Positions 28,532 to 42,553 of a DNA stretch of 48,934 nucleotides are shown here, piece after piece. The notes beneath the pieces were generated by a model. The model was given only the letters and a program-made list of their open reading frames with translations, ran no database searches and had not been told where the DNA came from. Source of the DNA: Staphylococcus simiae. Lineage in GTDB: Bacteria > Bacillota > Bacilli > Staphylococcales > Staphylococcaceae. The DNA lies in assembly GCF_002902085.1 (NCBI RefSeq), contig NZ_PPQR01000013.1, forward strand, positions 1 to 48,934, in the 5' to 3' direction. A program made the translations under genes and the position numbers. The first letter of the stretch is position 1. Each line of letters starts with the position of its first letter.

Positions 28532-29794
28532 CTATTTCCTAAAATATGCTGCAAGTTGATCTAACTGAATTGTTTCAGAATCACCTGTTTGCATATTTTT
28601 TACATTAATTTGATTATTTTCTAATTCTTGTTCACCAATGACGACAGTGTATTTTGCACCTAAGCGATCAGCTTGTTTCATTTGTCCTTTAATTTTACGT
28701 TGTAAATAATCTTTATCGACTTTAACACCTGCGTGACGAAGTTGATTGAGTAATTTAACAGCATAACGCTCAGCCTCATCACCCATTGTTACAACAAACA
28801 AATCTAATTCTTCATCAACATCTAAATCGATACCTTCTTCATCTAGTGCAAGTAATAAGCGTTCTATACTTAAGGCAAAACCAATACCTGTTTCACTTGG
28901 TCCATCTAATAGTTCTAATAATCCATTATAACGACCACCACCACATAAAGTTGTAATTGCACCATCATAATTTGGGTTATCCATCATTAATTCAAATGCA
29001 GTATGTGTGTAATAATCTAATCCTCGCACAAGATTTGGATCTTCAATATATGGTATTGCTAACTCATCTAGATACGATTTGACTTGCTCATAATATTGCT
29101 TAGAGTGTTCATTTAAATATTCAGTGATACGTGGCGCTGTTTTCACAGCCTCTTTATCACGATCTACTTTACAGTCTAAAATTCGCATAGGATTCGTATG
29201 CAAGCGTGCTTGACAATCTGAACAAAAATCATCAATGACTGGTTCAAAATGTTTTACTAATGCTTCATTGTATTCTTTACGTGAATCCATATCACCAACA
29301 CTATTGATTACTAATTTCAGATGTTTCAAGCCGAATGATTGATATATATGCATAACCATAGCTAATACTTCAGCATCTACACTTGGATTTTCCGCACCAA
29401 TAGCTTCAACACCAAATTGATTAAATTGACGATAACGTCCTTTTTGCTTACGTTCATATCTAAACATAGGACCATTATAATAAAGTTTAATCGGTTGATT
29501 TGGATTACCTTGCATTTTGTGTTCTATATATGAACGCACTACAGCAGCAGTACCTTCAGGTCTGAGCGTAATACTTCGATCACCTTTATCTTTAAATGTA
29601 TACATTTCTTTTTGAACTACATCAGTCGAGTCTCCAACACCGCGTGCAAATAATTCAGTACTTTCAAAAATGGGTGTTCTAATTTCTTTATAATTATATA
29701 GCGTCATTAATTCATCTAACTTATTTTCAATATAACGCCATTTTTTAGATTCTTCTGGCAAGATATCTTGTGTCCCTCTTGGAATCTTAATCAT
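28532..29794 (-). CDS. hisS: histidyl-tRNA synthetase
   Basis: A 420-residue class II synthetase starting MIKIPRGTQDILPEE. Motif 2 (LRPEGTAAVVRSY), the histidine-specific LVRGLDYYTHTAFE, GGGRYNGL and motif 3 (GIGFALSIERL) are present, followed by a C-terminal anticodon domain. ATG at 29794 is preferred; an in-frame TTG two codons earlier is only four bases from the AAGGAG. A histidine T-box precedes the gene, and aspS follows. Confidence 0.98.
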   Translation of the reverse strand: MIKIPRGTQDILPEESKKWRYIENKLDELMTLYNYKEIRTPIFESTELFARGVGDSTDVVQKEMYTFKDKGDRSITLRPEGTAAVVRSYIEHKMQGNPNQPIKLYYNGPMFRYERKQKGRYRQFNQFGVEAIGAENPSVDAEVLAMVMHIYQSFGLKHLKLVINSVGDMDSRKEYNEALVKHFEPVIDDFCSDCQARLHTNPMRILDCKVDRDKEAVKTAPRITEYLNEHSKQYYEQVKSYLDELAIPYIEDPNLVRGLDYYTHTAFELMMDNPNYDGAITTLCGGGRYNGLLELLDGPSETGIGFALSIERLLLALDEEGIDLDVDEELDLFVVTMGDEAERYAVKLLNQLRHAGVKVDKDYLQRKIKGQMKQADRLGAKYTVVIGEQELENNQINVKNMQTGDSETIQLDQLAAYFRK

Positions 29795-29876
29795 AAGCAA
29801 ACAACTCCTTTATCAAATTTTTAGTAAACGCGTTTATCACATACATTATGTTATTCATTTCTTATAGTTAAAAAAT

Positions 29877-30192
29877 AAAAAAGCCCCTGCACAGCTAGTA
29901 ACCTAACTGCACAAGGGACGAAATTCCGTGTTGCCACCCTAATTGATTATTGTTTCATTACTCGATTTAGTACTAGAATAATATCAACATTAATCCACTC
30001 AAAACGTTTAACGTACGTTCCCCGGTTTCACTGTTAAAATGAAACACCTCTTCTTGTGTTCAAATGATTAACATACTCAGTATAATCTTTCAGCCTAGGA
30101 TTATATTTCTACATGATTATCATGAATTGAATCATCATTACCTATTTCAGTTAACATTTCAAGAATCATAGCGGTTTTTAATATAAAATTCA
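29877..30192 (-). ncRNA. histidine T-box leader of hisS-aspS
   Basis: On the minus strand: long stem I, specifier region GAA-CAC-AAG with the histidine codon CAC at 30056-30058, the T-box motif AGGGTGGCAACACGG (29926-29940), and a terminator stem (29884-29918, CCCTTGTGCAGTTAG with CTAGCTGTGCAGGGG) ending in TTTTTT. The specifier agrees with hisS as the first gene. Confidence 0.93.
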
Positions 30193-30198
30193 CTATTC

Positions 30199-30227
30199 AT
30201 CATAACGATTTTAAACTTAAGATGCAA
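30199..30227 (-). promoter_or_regulatory. sigma-A promoter of the hisS T-box transcript
   Basis: On the minus strand TTGCAT (30222-30227) and TATGAT (30199-30204) are 17 bases apart, just beyond the lytH stop codon. The predicted start lies a few bases into the T-box leader. Confidence 0.8.
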
Positions 30228-30230
30228 GTA

Positions 30231-31106
30231 TTAAGCTGAAAAATATTGTTTAAGTCCATCAATAACTGCTTTTTCAACTATTTGTCTATGTAATTGATCT
30301 TTTATCATATTTTCATCTGTTGGGTTACTAATGTAACCTAGCTCTAGTAATACTGCTGGAATATTAGTTTGTCTTAAAACTTGATAGTTTTGTTGTCTCG
30401 CACCTCGGTTAGAGAGTAAAGCCTTTTTTTGAATTGCTGAGTTTAATGTATTAGCAAGTTGTTGCTGATTATCATGAAACCAGTAAACGGTTGCTCCATT
30501 CGCATTTGGTGACTCTAACGAGTCGTTATGTATACTAATATACACGTCGCCTTTAACATTTCGATCATCAAGTGACACATAAGTATCGTCCTTACGCGTC
30601 ATTTTAACAGTAGCACCTTCATCCTCTAAAAAAGATTTAAGCTCTTTAGCTGTCTTTAGTGTATATTCTTTTTCTAAGCTCTTATATTTAGTAGTACTTG
30701 ATGCCCCCTGGTCACTACCACCATGACCAGGATCAAGTACTACTGTTTTACCTTTTAGGGCATTTTTAGTTTTTGTGGCATCTTCAGTTATATCTAGATT
30801 TGTATGCCAACCTGCAATCCAACCTTTTTCATCATTAGACGTGTTGACAACTTCAATCCATTTTCCAGATTTACCTATTTTTTTAAAATGATCCCCTTTA
30901 TCAACTTTATAAATAACTGGATAGGCAGCATTAGGACCAGTACGTAACTCTGCATTTTCTGTAACTGTGATGTTACCATTATTTTCATCATTGCTATTTA
31001 ATAATAAAAATAAAAAAATGATAAATAATACAAATGCGATAACAATAATTAATGTCCTCTTATTTTTGAGACCATTGTTAGCTAACCATGTACTTATCTT
31101 TGTCAT
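30231..31106 (-). CDS. lytH: membrane-anchored N-acetylmuramoyl-L-alanine amidase LytH
   Basis: A 291-residue protein: N-terminal membrane anchor (about 18-36), extracellular SH3b domain (about 45-105) and amidase_3 domain (about 118-289). Zinc ligands and catalytic residues are visible as DPGHGG (His128), SLEKEY (Glu145), SIHND (His193) and LELGY (Glu255). It strips stem peptides from nascent peptidoglycan; in S. aureus LytH needs the membrane partner ActH, which is not encoded in this window. Its ATG overlaps the dtd stop by four bases. It ends just before the hisS promoter. Confidence 0.93.
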   Translation of the reverse strand: MTKISTWLANNGLKNKRTLIIVIAFVLFIIFLFLLLNSNDENNGNITVTENAELRTGPNAAYPVIYKVDKGDHFKKIGKSGKWIEVVNTSNDEKGWIAGWHTNLDITEDATKTKNALKGKTVVLDPGHGGSDQGASSTTKYKSLEKEYTLKTAKELKSFLEDEGATVKMTRKDDTYVSLDDRNVKGDVYISIHNDSLESPNANGATVYWFHDNQQQLANTLNSAIQKKALLSNRGARQQNYQVLRQTNIPAVLLELGYISNPTDENMIKDQLHRQIVEKAVIDGLKQYFSA

Positions 31107-31555
31107 TGAATTTTGCCATCCTGACTTTCATAGATAATGGTAACAGGACCATCGTTGTTAATTTCTACATTCATATGTGTACCAAACTCACCTGTTTTAA
31201 CTGGTATATCAAATGATTGTAAACAGTCATTAAAATATTCATATAATTCATTTGCCTCGGTAGGATTTTTTGAATTTGAAAATCCTGGTCGATTTCCTTT
31301 TTTAACATCAGCATATAAAGTAAATTGTGAAATAGATAAAATTTCACCTTCAATTTGTTGAATGTTGAAATTCAATTTATCTTCAGCATCTTCAAATAGT
31401 CTAGCATTAGCAATCTTTTTAGCTAATACTTCAGCATCTTGTTTGGTAGAATCTTGTCCTACACCTACAAGAAGACAATAACCTTTATTAATTTGATTAT
31501 TTATTGTGTCATTTGTCACTGAAGCTGATCTAACTCTTTGGACAACTACTTTCAC
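31103..31555 (-). CDS. dtd: D-aminoacyl-tRNA deacylase
   Basis: A 150-residue DTD of normal length. The family motifs SQFTL (76-80) and GPVT (136-139) form the active-site pocket. It removes D-amino acids, and often glycine, from mischarged tRNA. Glycine on tRNA-Ala is a known DTD substrate, which fits functionally with the alaS editing enzyme in the same window. It starts 12 bases after rel and overlaps lytH. Confidence 0.96.
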   Translation of the reverse strand: MKVVVQRVRSASVTNDTINNQINKGYCLLVGVGQDSTKQDAEVLAKKIANARLFEDAEDKLNFNIQQIEGEILSISQFTLYADVKKGNRPGFSNSKNPTEANELYEYFNDCLQSFDIPVKTGEFGTHMNVEINNDGPVTIIYESQDGKIQ

Positions 31556-31567
31556 TATTTACACCTC

Positions 31568-33772
<2,205 letters not shown>

Positions 33773-34038
33773 TCATCTTTATTACTTTGCCCTTAATAAA
33801 CTATAACGATTATAAACGTTCATTTAATTGATTAGTTTGTTATTTCTTGAATTGATTATTTCTTATTTCTTGATTTGAACCATTCTAATTTTACATTTTT
33901 AGATTTATAAAAATTAAAGTAAGATAGTCACTTAAATTTTTTAATATTAGTTTTATGATACTACAAGTTAATAAATAAATAAATGGGCTAATTACGCATT
34001 AAAGCTCAATTTCTTAACACTTTATTAATAATATAAAA

Positions 34039-34118
34039 AAGATTCTATATTAAATTGTTTTCAAATAATATGGATAATACAGAAATCATCATATATCAAC
34101 AATTAATTATAGAATCTT
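34039..34118 (-). terminator. long-stem terminator downstream of apt
   Basis: A 21-bp inverted repeat with two mismatches (34039-34059 and 34098-34118, ends AAGATTCTATA/TATAGAATCTT) encloses 38 bases; TTTTTTATATTA follows on the minus strand. The loop is longer than usual for a terminator. It separates apt from rel. Confidence 0.65.
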
Positions 34119-34145
34119 CATCTTTCTTAAAGTCTTTAGCAAAGA

Positions 34146-34664
34146 CTATTCATCATAAGTAATCAAACTCATTACATCATAATCTTTTATTTTTTCAATA
34201 CCATTTAAATATTTTAATTCAATTATAAATGCAATACCAACAACAATGCCGCCAAGTTTTTCAACTAGCTTGATTGCTGCTTCAATGGTACCACCAGTTG
34301 CTAATAAATCATCAGTAATTAACACACGTTGCCCTGGTTTAATAGCGTCTTTATGCATTGTTAAAACATTAGTACCATACTCCAAATTGTATTCATAACG
34401 TATTACTTCACGAGGTAATTTTCCCTCTTTTCTAACAGGTGCAAAGCCGATGCCCATTGAATAGGCAACTGGACAACCAATAATAAAGCCACGGGCTTCA
34501 GGACCAACAACAAGATCTACATTTCTATCTTTGGCATATTTAACTATTTGATCTGTTGCATAACCGTATGCTTTACCATTATCCATAATTGTAGTAATAT
34601 CTTTGAAGCTTACTCCGGGTTGTGGCCAATCTGGCACTTCTGATACATATTGTTTTAAATCCAT
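34146..34664 (-). CDS. apt: adenine phosphoribosyltransferase
   Basis: A 172-residue type I phosphoribosyltransferase. The PRPP-binding motif [13 protein letters not shown] (114-126) and [10 protein letters not shown] (54-63) are typical, and PVRKEGKLP lies in the flexible loop. It makes AMP from adenine and PRPP. The ATG at 34664 has a near-perfect TAGGAGGAA ahead of it; an upstream in-frame ATG would add 30 residues running back into recJ and is not credible. It follows recJ by 22 bases. Confidence 0.97.
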   Translation of the reverse strand: MDLKQYVSEVPDWPQPGVSFKDITTIMDNGKAYGYATDQIVKYAKDRNVDLVVGPEARGFIIGCPVAYSMGIGFAPVRKEGKLPREVIRYEYNLEYGTNVLTMHKDAIKPGQRVLITDDLLATGGTIEAAIKLVEKLGGIVVGIAFIIELKYLNGIEKIKDYDVMSLITYDE

Positions 34665-34686
34665 TAACTTCTTCCTCCTAAATTGC

Positions 34687-36960
34687 TCAAGACAATTGTG
34701 ACTTAATCCATTCCTTAATTTGTGTAAATTCGTCATATAAAAGACGTTGTTCAACTTCCATCCTATGCTGTCTTAACTGATAAATTCTACTTGATTCAAT
34801 AGACCTTTTATCTGGTTGGTTATTTATCTTAATTATACCATTTTCTTCTACGATAAAGTTTAAATCTAAAAATACTTTCAACATAAATTTTAAAATATTA
34901 GGTTTAACATTTAAATATTGACATAAATGCATACCATGTTGTTGTAAATCTAATTGTTGTTTTGTGATTAATGCTTTATAGCACTTTTTAAACGTATCCA
35001 TATGAGGCATGCCTTCAAAATAAATTGAATTACTATGTTGCAACACTAAATATAATTGTGAAAAATTCATATGATTTAAAGTTATTGCTAAATCTTCCAT
35101 TTTTTCCGGTAGATCTTTTAAAACAACTTTATCAAAATGACCCTCAACTATTTCACCATAAAAATATTCATTACTATTAGTCTTGTCACTTTTCGGATGA
35201 ATCAACACAATCATATTAGCTTCATGATCTGTATAAGGTACTTGTTTACGTTTACTACGATAATCAAGAATTTGTTGTTGATTCATGGCAATGTCTTCAA
35301 TAATAAGTTGTGGTGTTTGATTGCCATTCCAGTCATTAATTTGTATATTAGCGAGTACATTAATAGGCTGTTGATCTTGTAATTCAGAAGCTAAATGACC
35401 ATGTTGCCAATATAAAGCAGTTATCTTATTGTCACCTAAAGCTAATTTCAAATGTTTGTTATCTTGACCGATAGCTTTAACTGAACCAACTGTTAAGTCA
35501 TTCAGTTCAAATAAAGGCTTATTAAAATCTGTACCAAAAGGTCGCAATTTATTAATATCTTTAATATTTTTGATTGTTATATCTTGTTCATTCAACATAA
35601 CATCTACCTTTTTCACAGGATCTAAAGATGTCGTTTGCTGTAACGTTGTCATCCATTGATTTAGACCAGTAGATAGCTCGTCAATGTTATCTATGTTCAT
35701 TGTCATACCTGCTGCCATATGATGGCCTCCAAATTTGGCAATTAAATCGTGATGTGCATTTAAAATTTCAAACATAGATACCTGTGCTATCGATCTTGCT
35801 GAACCCTTGGCATGATTTTGTTCTCGATCAATATTTAAAATTAATGTCGGTAACGCATAAGTTTCTACTATTTTAGAAGCTACAATCCCTAAGACACCTT
35901 CATGCCAATTTTCTTTAGCTAATAATAAAAATAAGTTTCCATCATTAACTTGCGTTTCAGCCATAGCCATAGCTTCTTCAGTAATAGCTGCTACTATATC
36001 TTTACGTTCTCTATTAAAATGCTCAACTTGTTCAGCTAAAAATACTGCTTCTTCTTCATCCTCGGTCATTAATAGTTCACAGGCAAGCGATGCATCCTCT
36101 AAACGTCCTACTGCATTTAATCTCGGTCCGATAATAAATCCTATCGTTTCTTCATTAATTTCATCATTATAGCCAGCTTCATTTAATAACGCTTTGATGG
36201 CAACAGGACAGTCATCATTTAATTGAGCTAAACCTTGTTTTACTAATGAACGATTCTCGTCCGTTAAAGATACTAAATCAGCTATGGTACCTATCGCTAC
36301 TAAAGCTTTAAAATAATGAGGTACATCACCTAAAAGTGCTTGCGCTAATTTGTATGCGACACCTGCACCACAAAGTTGTTGAAAAGGATATTCAAAATTA
36401 GGATGCATTGGATGAACAATAGCATAAGCTAACGGTAAAGTGTTTCCTATTTCATGGTGATCTGTAACTATAACATCTACACCTAACTTTTGAACCATGT
36501 CAATTTCATTATGTCCTTGTATACCATTATCTACAGTAATAATTAATGAAATACCTTCATCATGAGCATTTTTAAAGGCTAATTCATTCGGACCATAACC
36601 TTCAGAAAATCGATTAGGAATATACCAACCAACTTGTGCTCCAAGACGTTGTAATGTCGTAACTAATATTGTAGTAGAAGTTACACCATCTGCATCATAA
36701 TCTCCATATACAAGTATCTTTTCTTTATTGTCAATAGCAGTATTGATCCGTTCAACTGCTTTAGACATGTCGCTTAATTTAAATGGATCATAATCAATAA
36801 CACCATCATTGATAATAGCATCAATTTGATTTTCTTCAACAAGTGACTTACTTTCTAAAATTTTCTTAACTATAGGCGTTAATTTAAATTTAGCCATGAC
36901 TTGACCTGAGATATATTCAGTTGGTTGTTGTAAATGCCATTTATATTTCGATTTAATCAT
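34687..36960 (-). CDS. recJ: single-stranded-DNA-specific exonuclease RecJ
   Basis: A 757-residue DHH-family nuclease. Motifs: DYDADG (87-92), the Asp144 region ITVDNGI, DHH (167-169), then GRLEDAS and the DHHA1 motif [10 protein letters not shown] Firmicute-type C-terminal extension (about 560-757) follows. It degrades single-stranded DNA 5'-3' in mismatch repair, base excision and RecF-pathway recombination. The start at 36960 was chosen because AGAGGCG precedes it and the length fits; 24 extra residues upstream look non-coding. The recJ-apt order is conserved in staphylococci. Confidence 0.95.
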   Translation of the reverse strand: MIKSKYKWHLQQPTEYISGQVMAKFKLTPIVKKILESKSLVEENQIDAIINDGVIDYDPFKLSDMSKAVERINTAIDNKEKILVYGDYDADGVTSTTILVTTLQRLGAQVGWYIPNRFSEGYGPNELAFKNAHDEGISLIITVDNGIQGHNEIDMVQKLGVDVIVTDHHEIGNTLPLAYAIVHPMHPNFEYPFQQLCGAGVAYKLAQALLGDVPHYFKALVAIGTIADLVSLTDENRSLVKQGLAQLNDDCPVAIKALLNEAGYNDEINEETIGFIIGPRLNAVGRLEDASLACELLMTEDEEEAVFLAEQVEHFNRERKDIVAAITEEAMAMAETQVNDGNLFLLLAKENWHEGVLGIVASKIVETYALPTLILNIDREQNHAKGSARSIAQVSMFEILNAHHDLIAKFGGHHMAAGMTMNIDNIDELSTGLNQWMTTLQQTTSLDPVKKVDVMLNEQDITIKNIKDINKLRPFGTDFNKPLFELNDLTVGSVKAIGQDNKHLKLALGDNKITALYWQHGHLASELQDQQPINVLANIQINDWNGNQTPQLIIEDIAMNQQQILDYRSKRKQVPYTDHEANMIVLIHPKSDKTNSNEYFYGEIVEGHFDKVVLKDLPEKMEDLAITLNHMNFSQLYLVLQHSNSIYFEGMPHMDTFKKCYKALITKQQLDLQQHGMHLCQYLNVKPNILKFMLKVFLDLNFIVEENGIIKINNQPDKRSIESSRIYQLRQHRMEVEQRLLYDEFTQIKEWIKSQLS

Positions 36961-37149
36961 TGTGTTACGCCTCTTTTCCAAAAGCATTATACCTAATTTT
37001 GAAATAGTTTTAAACATTAAGTTGCAATTCAAGACCTCTATTATAACAAATCAAATTAAAATTTGTCATAAATAGCGCTAATATCATAAGTAGAATTTGA
37101 AAAACATCGAATCATTTATCTGCTCACTTTAGAGCTTGGCACAAAAATA

Positions 37150-37407
37150 TTTCACACTTAAATTCAAGAATTTGTCAGTAACTATCTGGTTTGTAAAATA
37201 CTGATATGTCACGTTTTACAAACCTAGTCAGTCTTGCCGAAGTGGAAGGGACCCAACACAAAAAAACTGGTTAGTCAGTTTTTTCAGACAATGCAAGTTG
37301 GGCAAGGGACCCGTCATCAAAAATCCATGTATGGATTTTACATTAATGTGCAAAACGGGCATCTACGACATAAATTTCATATAAAATTCATATCTGTCCC
37401 ACTCCCA
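37150..37407. repeat. structured intergenic repeat, copy 2, with nested STAR-like insert
   Basis: Shows the parts of copy 1 (hairpin TTTGTAAAA/TTTTACAAA at 37190-37198 and 37214-37222, AGTCTTGCC, final TCCCACTCCC to 37407). About 100 bases are inserted in the last hairpin: GGGACCC at 37248-37254 and 37306-37312 flank CCCAAC/GTTGGG and AAAAAACTG/CAGTTTTTT hairpins, and AAAATCCAT/ATGGATTTT follows at 37320-37339. It lies between recJ and secDF. Confidence 0.8.
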
Positions 37408-37485
37408 TATCATTACATAATTCAAATAATAATAAATCTGAATTCATAGCCAACGCATTACTTCATTTCAATAAATATACAAAAA

Positions 37486-37521
37486 ATCCCAAGATTACTT
37501 TAGTTAAAATAATCTCGGGAT
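37486..37521 (-). terminator. terminator of secDF
   Basis: Inverted repeat of about 15 bp (37486-37502 with 37507-37521, ends ATCCC/GGGAT) directly after the secDF stop, followed by TTTTTTG on the minus strand. Confidence 0.85.
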
Positions 37522-37536
37522 CTATAAGATAGCGTC

Positions 37537-39816
37537 TTAAACTAATATTTTTTCATCATTTGAACGTTTTTCTTTATGCACTACTAATTTATGATTTGGT
37601 GTTTTTCTCAATTGACGTTTTTTCATAATACCCCAAAGAGGTACAGCAATAAATACTGAAGAGAACACACCTGAAATCAATCCAATGAATAATGCTAATG
37701 TAAAGTTAAAGATAGTTGGTGCACCAAATAATAGTATTGCAATAACTACAACTAAGACAGTTAACACTGTATTGATTGAACGTGTCATCGTTTGTCTGAT
37801 TGATCTATTTACAATATCATCAATTTGTTCTGTAGAAGTGATTACTTTAATTTTTTGTAAATTTTCACGTACACGGTCAAACGTTACAATCGTATCATTA
37901 ATAGAATAACCTACAATAGTTAATACGGCCGCAATGAAAGTTAAATCAACTTCTATTCTAAATAAACTGAAGATAGCAACTATGATGAATACATCATGTA
38001 GTAATGCTAACACTGATGATAAGCCCATGCGCCATTCAAATCTTAATGATACGTAAATAATAATACCAATAGCTGCATATAGTAAAGCAAGCATAGCATT
38101 TTTAGCTAACTCTTGCCCTATAATTGGAGATACCGTATTGATTTGTGGCGTATCACCAAATTCAGATTTAATCGCATCATTCAATTTATTATCTTGAGCA
38201 CGTGATAAGTTTTGTTTGAATTGAATTGTTGCAGCTTTATTACCTTTGCCGTTAATTTGAATTTGATCAGCTTTTAAGTCAGTATCTTTAACAACTTGTT
38301 CAATTTTATTTTGAGTCAATGCATCTTTAGATTCGAAATCTACTCTTGTACCACTTGAGAAGTCTATTCCTAAATTAAGTTTAAAAATGTATAAGATTAC
38401 TGCACCGACTATTACAATAAGGATACTTAAACCAATTAATGGTTTAGCCAACTTAACAAAGTTCCATTTTTCAAATGAAGTTTTTAAATCGTGTACTTCA
38501 ACACCTTCATTAATATCATGTCTGTCTTTCTTTTTAACACCGAATAACCAGTAACTTTTCTTAAAGACATTTGATGATACTAGTAAAGATAATAAGAATC
38601 TTGATAAGAATACAGCTGTTACAAATATCATTAAAATACCTAATAACAACATTGTAGAGAAACCTTTTACTGAACTTTCACCAAAGAAGAATAGCACAGC
38701 CGCTGCGATAACAGTTGTTAAGTTTGAGTCAAAGATTGTTAAGAAAGAACTTTTATTAGCTTTTGAAAATGCCTGTTTAATTGTTCGACCAATTCTAAGT
38801 TCATCTTTAATTCTTTCGTACATAATGATGTTGGCATCTACTGCCATACCTACACCAAGTACCAGTCCTGCAATACCCGGTAAAGTAAGAACACCAGAAA
38901 TGAAATTAAATGCTACTAGTGTTAAATAAATATATGTTGTTAAAGCTATGATGGCTACTAAACCAGGTAGACGATAGAAACCTAACATAAATAGATAGAT
39001 AAGTGCGACACCAATAAATGAAGCAAAGATAGTTTTATCTAAAGCATCTTGTCCAAATTGAGCGCCTACAGAGTTTGAATAAATTTCTTTTAAATCTACA
39101 GGTAATGACCCCGCATTTAACAACTCAGAAATTTGCTTAGCTTTTTTAACACCTTCTTGGCCTTTAAAACCACCAGATATCTCTACACTATCTGAATTGA
39201 TTGGTTGATCAACACTAGCTGCTGATATAAATTTCGGATTTTTCTTTTGTGCTTCTTTTTTATAACTGTCGCCTTTTTCAAAATCTAGCCAAACTACCAT
39301 GACATTGTCACGTTTTTTAGAGATTTCTTCTGTTACTTTTTTGAATTTATTTTTATCTTTCACTTTAAAAGTAACTGTCGGTTGATTCGTCTCTTGCTTA
39401 AACTCTTGTTTTGCAGAACCTTGTTTAATATCAGAACCATTTAATTTTACATGATCATCAGCATCTCTAATGGTTAAATTAGCTTGTGATGATAAAATTT
39501 TACGTGCTTCTTTCTGATCAGTTACCCCTGCAAGTTGAACACGAATTCTATTTGGTTCCTCAACTTGAATTTTTGGTTCAGAGACACCTAATACATTGAC
39601 ACGGTTTTCTAAGGTTTGCGCTGTTGATTGTAGCGCTTTTTTATTTATCTTATCGCCATTATGTAATGGATCAACTTGATAAAGTACCTCAAATCCACCT
39701 TGTAAATCTAATCCTAGATTAACATTCTTAATTACATTTTTATAAGTGACTGCCATTCCACCGAAAAGCAAGACAACTAATAGTAAGAATGCTATGATTC
39801 TACTTACTTTTTTCAC
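37537..39816 (-). CDS. secDF: protein translocase subunit SecDF (fused)
   Basis: A 759-residue fusion of SecD and SecF, as in other Bacilli. Twelve membrane helices are expected, six per half. The SecD half has LGLDLQGGFEVLYQV (34-48), a large periplasm-side loop (about 50-245) and GVGMAVDANIIMYERI; the SecF half has LGIDFSSGTRVDF and GYSINDTIVTFDRVREN. It uses the proton gradient to aid SecYEG export. GAGGTG precedes the ATG. A terminator upstream (40038-40070) separates it from yajC, so it probably has its own promoter in 39817-40037, which I could not define. Confidence 0.97.
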   Translation of the reverse strand: MKKVSRIIAFLLLVVLLFGGMAVTYKNVIKNVNLGLDLQGGFEVLYQVDPLHNGDKINKKALQSTAQTLENRVNVLGVSEPKIQVEEPNRIRVQLAGVTDQKEARKILSSQANLTIRDADDHVKLNGSDIKQGSAKQEFKQETNQPTVTFKVKDKNKFKKVTEEISKKRDNVMVVWLDFEKGDSYKKEAQKKNPKFISAASVDQPINSDSVEISGGFKGQEGVKKAKQISELLNAGSLPVDLKEIYSNSVGAQFGQDALDKTIFASFIGVALIYLFMLGFYRLPGLVAIIALTTYIYLTLVAFNFISGVLTLPGIAGLVLGVGMAVDANIIMYERIKDELRIGRTIKQAFSKANKSSFLTIFDSNLTTVIAAAVLFFFGESSVKGFSTMLLLGILMIFVTAVFLSRFLLSLLVSSNVFKKSYWLFGVKKKDRHDINEGVEVHDLKTSFEKWNFVKLAKPLIGLSILIVIVGAVILYIFKLNLGIDFSSGTRVDFESKDALTQNKIEQVVKDTDLKADQIQINGKGNKAATIQFKQNLSRAQDNKLNDAIKSEFGDTPQINTVSPIIGQELAKNAMLALLYAAIGIIIYVSLRFEWRMGLSSVLALLHDVFIIVAIFSLFRIEVDLTFIAAVLTIVGYSINDTIVTFDRVRENLQKIKVITSTEQIDDIVNRSIRQTMTRSINTVLTVLVVVIAILLFGAPTIFNFTLALFIGLISGVFSSVFIAVPLWGIMKKRQLRKTPNHKLVVHKEKRSNDEKILV

Positions 39817-40037
39817 ATGAACACCTCATTATTTACGTATGTATATAGAATACTTTATCTGCAATTTGTTACGCAAGTTAATTCTTTTTAACAATATTTG
39901 TCAACTTATATATAGTAACATACTCAAACAATTAGTGAAATTAGTCACTACGATATTTAACTTAAATTTAATAGTTATCGTTATTTATAATTTTTTAAGT
40001 TTATCATGTGTTTGTTTGTATAAACTATTGCAAATTA

Positions 40038-40070
40038 AAAAGGATGAAACAGTCAGCGTTTCATCCTTTT
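40038..40070. terminator. bidirectional terminator downstream of yajC
   Basis: AAAAGGATGAAAC (40038-40050) and GTTTCATCCTTTT (40058-40070) form a perfect 13-bp stem with a seven-base loop. On the minus strand it ends the ruvA-ruvB-queA-tgt-yajC transcript before secDF. Confidence 0.88.
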
Positions 40071-40087
40071 TATAAGTTGATCGTGTA

Positions 40088-40348
40088 TTATGAAGGATCT
40101 ACTTGTTTAATAGCAGGCTTTTCAAATGTCATTTCTGTACCATGACCATTAACTGTAATAACTACAGTTGTTTCATCCACTGCTTTAACAGTTCCTTTAA
40201 TACCACCGATAGTTGTTATTCTTTGTCCTGCTTCCACACGACTAATCATTTCACGATGCTCTTTAGCACGTTTTTGTTGTGGTCTGATTAAAAAGAACCA
40301 CATTAATACAATTAATAAAATTGGAATAATTAATGAAGTAAATTGCAT
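40088..40348 (-). CDS. yajC: preprotein translocase subunit YajC
   Basis: An 86-residue protein with one N-terminal membrane helix (about 4-22), the motif FLIRPQQKRAKEH (19-31) and a short cytoplasmic domain with RITTIGGIKGTV. It associates with SecDF as an accessory export protein. AGGAG precedes the ATG. It is the last gene after tgt, 17 bases downstream of it, and is followed by a strong terminator. Confidence 0.96.
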   Translation of the reverse strand: MQFTSLIIPILLIVLMWFFLIRPQQKRAKEHREMISRVEAGQRITTIGGIKGTVKAVDETTVVITVNGHGTEMTFEKPAIKQVDPS

Positions 40349-40365
40349 TTTTATAACTCCTCTAT

Positions 40366-41526
<1,161 letters not shown>

Positions 41527-42552
41527 TTATATTATTAACATTGCATCGCCAAAACTAAAAAATCTATATTGCTGTTCAACAGCACTACGATAGGCATTTA
41601 AAACATGTTGACGACTACTAAACGCTGATACTAGCATAACTAGCGTTGATTTTGGTAAGTGAAAATTAGTAATTTGACCATCGATAGCTTTAAATTGGAA
41701 GCCTGGATATATAAATATATCTGTCCAACCGCTTGTTGCAACAAACTGATCATGATCACGACGAATGGTTTCTAATGTTCTTGTAGATGTTGTACCAACT
41801 GAAATAATACGATGATGATTAGCTTTTGTCTCATTTAATAGATCAGCTGTAGCTTGCGACATTTGATAATATTCACTATGCATTTCATGATCATCAATAT
41901 TATTAACACTTACAGGTCTAAATGTACCTAAACCAACATGTAAAGTAATAAAAGCAATATTAACACCTTTTTCTCTTATTTGAGTTAACAATTCATCAGT
42001 AAAATGCAAGCCAGCTGTAGGTGCAGCAGCTGAGCCACTTTCTTTTGCATAGACTGTTTGATATCTATCTGGATCATCTAAGCGTTCTTTAATATAAGGT
42101 GGTAAAGGCATTTCACCTAGTTCATCTAAGCGTTCTTGTAAAATACCATCATAATAGAGACGCATGATACGACCACCTTGGTCTAATTCTTTAATACATT
42201 CTGCAATAATTTTTCCTTCTCCAAAAGTTAATTTATTGCCAACTTTAATGCGTTTAGCAGGTTTCAATAATACTTCCCAATCATTACCTTCAATTTGCGT
42301 TAACATTAGCATTTCAACTTTGGCGCCAGTCTCTTCTTTTAAACCGAATAGTCTTGCAGGCATAACTCTAGTATCATTTAATACCAATGTATCTCCTGGA
42401 TTAAAATAATCAATAACATCTTTAAAATGTGAATGAGTCAATTCACCTGAATGTCTATCCATTACTAGTAAACGACTATGATCTCGATCTTTAAGTGGTG
42501 TTTGCGCAATTAAAGATTCTGGCAAATCATAATCAAATTCTTCAATATTCAC
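41527..42552 (-). CDS. queA: S-adenosylmethionine:tRNA ribosyltransferase-isomerase
   Basis: A 341-residue QueA. Conserved blocks include [53 protein letters not shown] and [11 protein letters not shown]. It transfers the ribosyl part of SAM to preQ1 in tRNA to make epoxyqueuosine. The start is taken as GTG at 42552, with GAGGAGAG upstream and immediately after the ruvB stop; a longer frame overlaps ruvB and lacks a binding site. It is coupled to ruvB and followed by tgt. Confidence 0.96.
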   Translation of the reverse strand: MNIEEFDYDLPESLIAQTPLKDRDHSRLLVMDRHSGELTHSHFKDVIDYFNPGDTLVLNDTRVMPARLFGLKEETGAKVEMLMLTQIEGNDWEVLLKPAKRIKVGNKLTFGEGKIIAECIKELDQGGRIMRLYYDGILQERLDELGEMPLPPYIKERLDDPDRYQTVYAKESGSAAAPTAGLHFTDELLTQIREKGVNIAFITLHVGLGTFRPVSVNNIDDHEMHSEYYQMSQATADLLNETKANHHRIISVGTTSTRTLETIRRDHDQFVATSGWTDIFIYPGFQFKAIDGQITNFHLPKSTLVMLVSAFSSRQHVLNAYRSAVEQQYRFFSFGDAMLII

Positions 42553-42553
42553 T

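Noticed and set aside
37234-37449. Plus-strand ORF of 71 codons
   Set aside because: It is formed by the structured intergenic repeat and STAR-like hairpins between recJ and secDF.
39839-40075. Plus-strand ORF of 78 codons between secDF and yajC
   Set aside because: It runs through the secDF promoter region and a terminator stem, is AT-driven and has no binding site.
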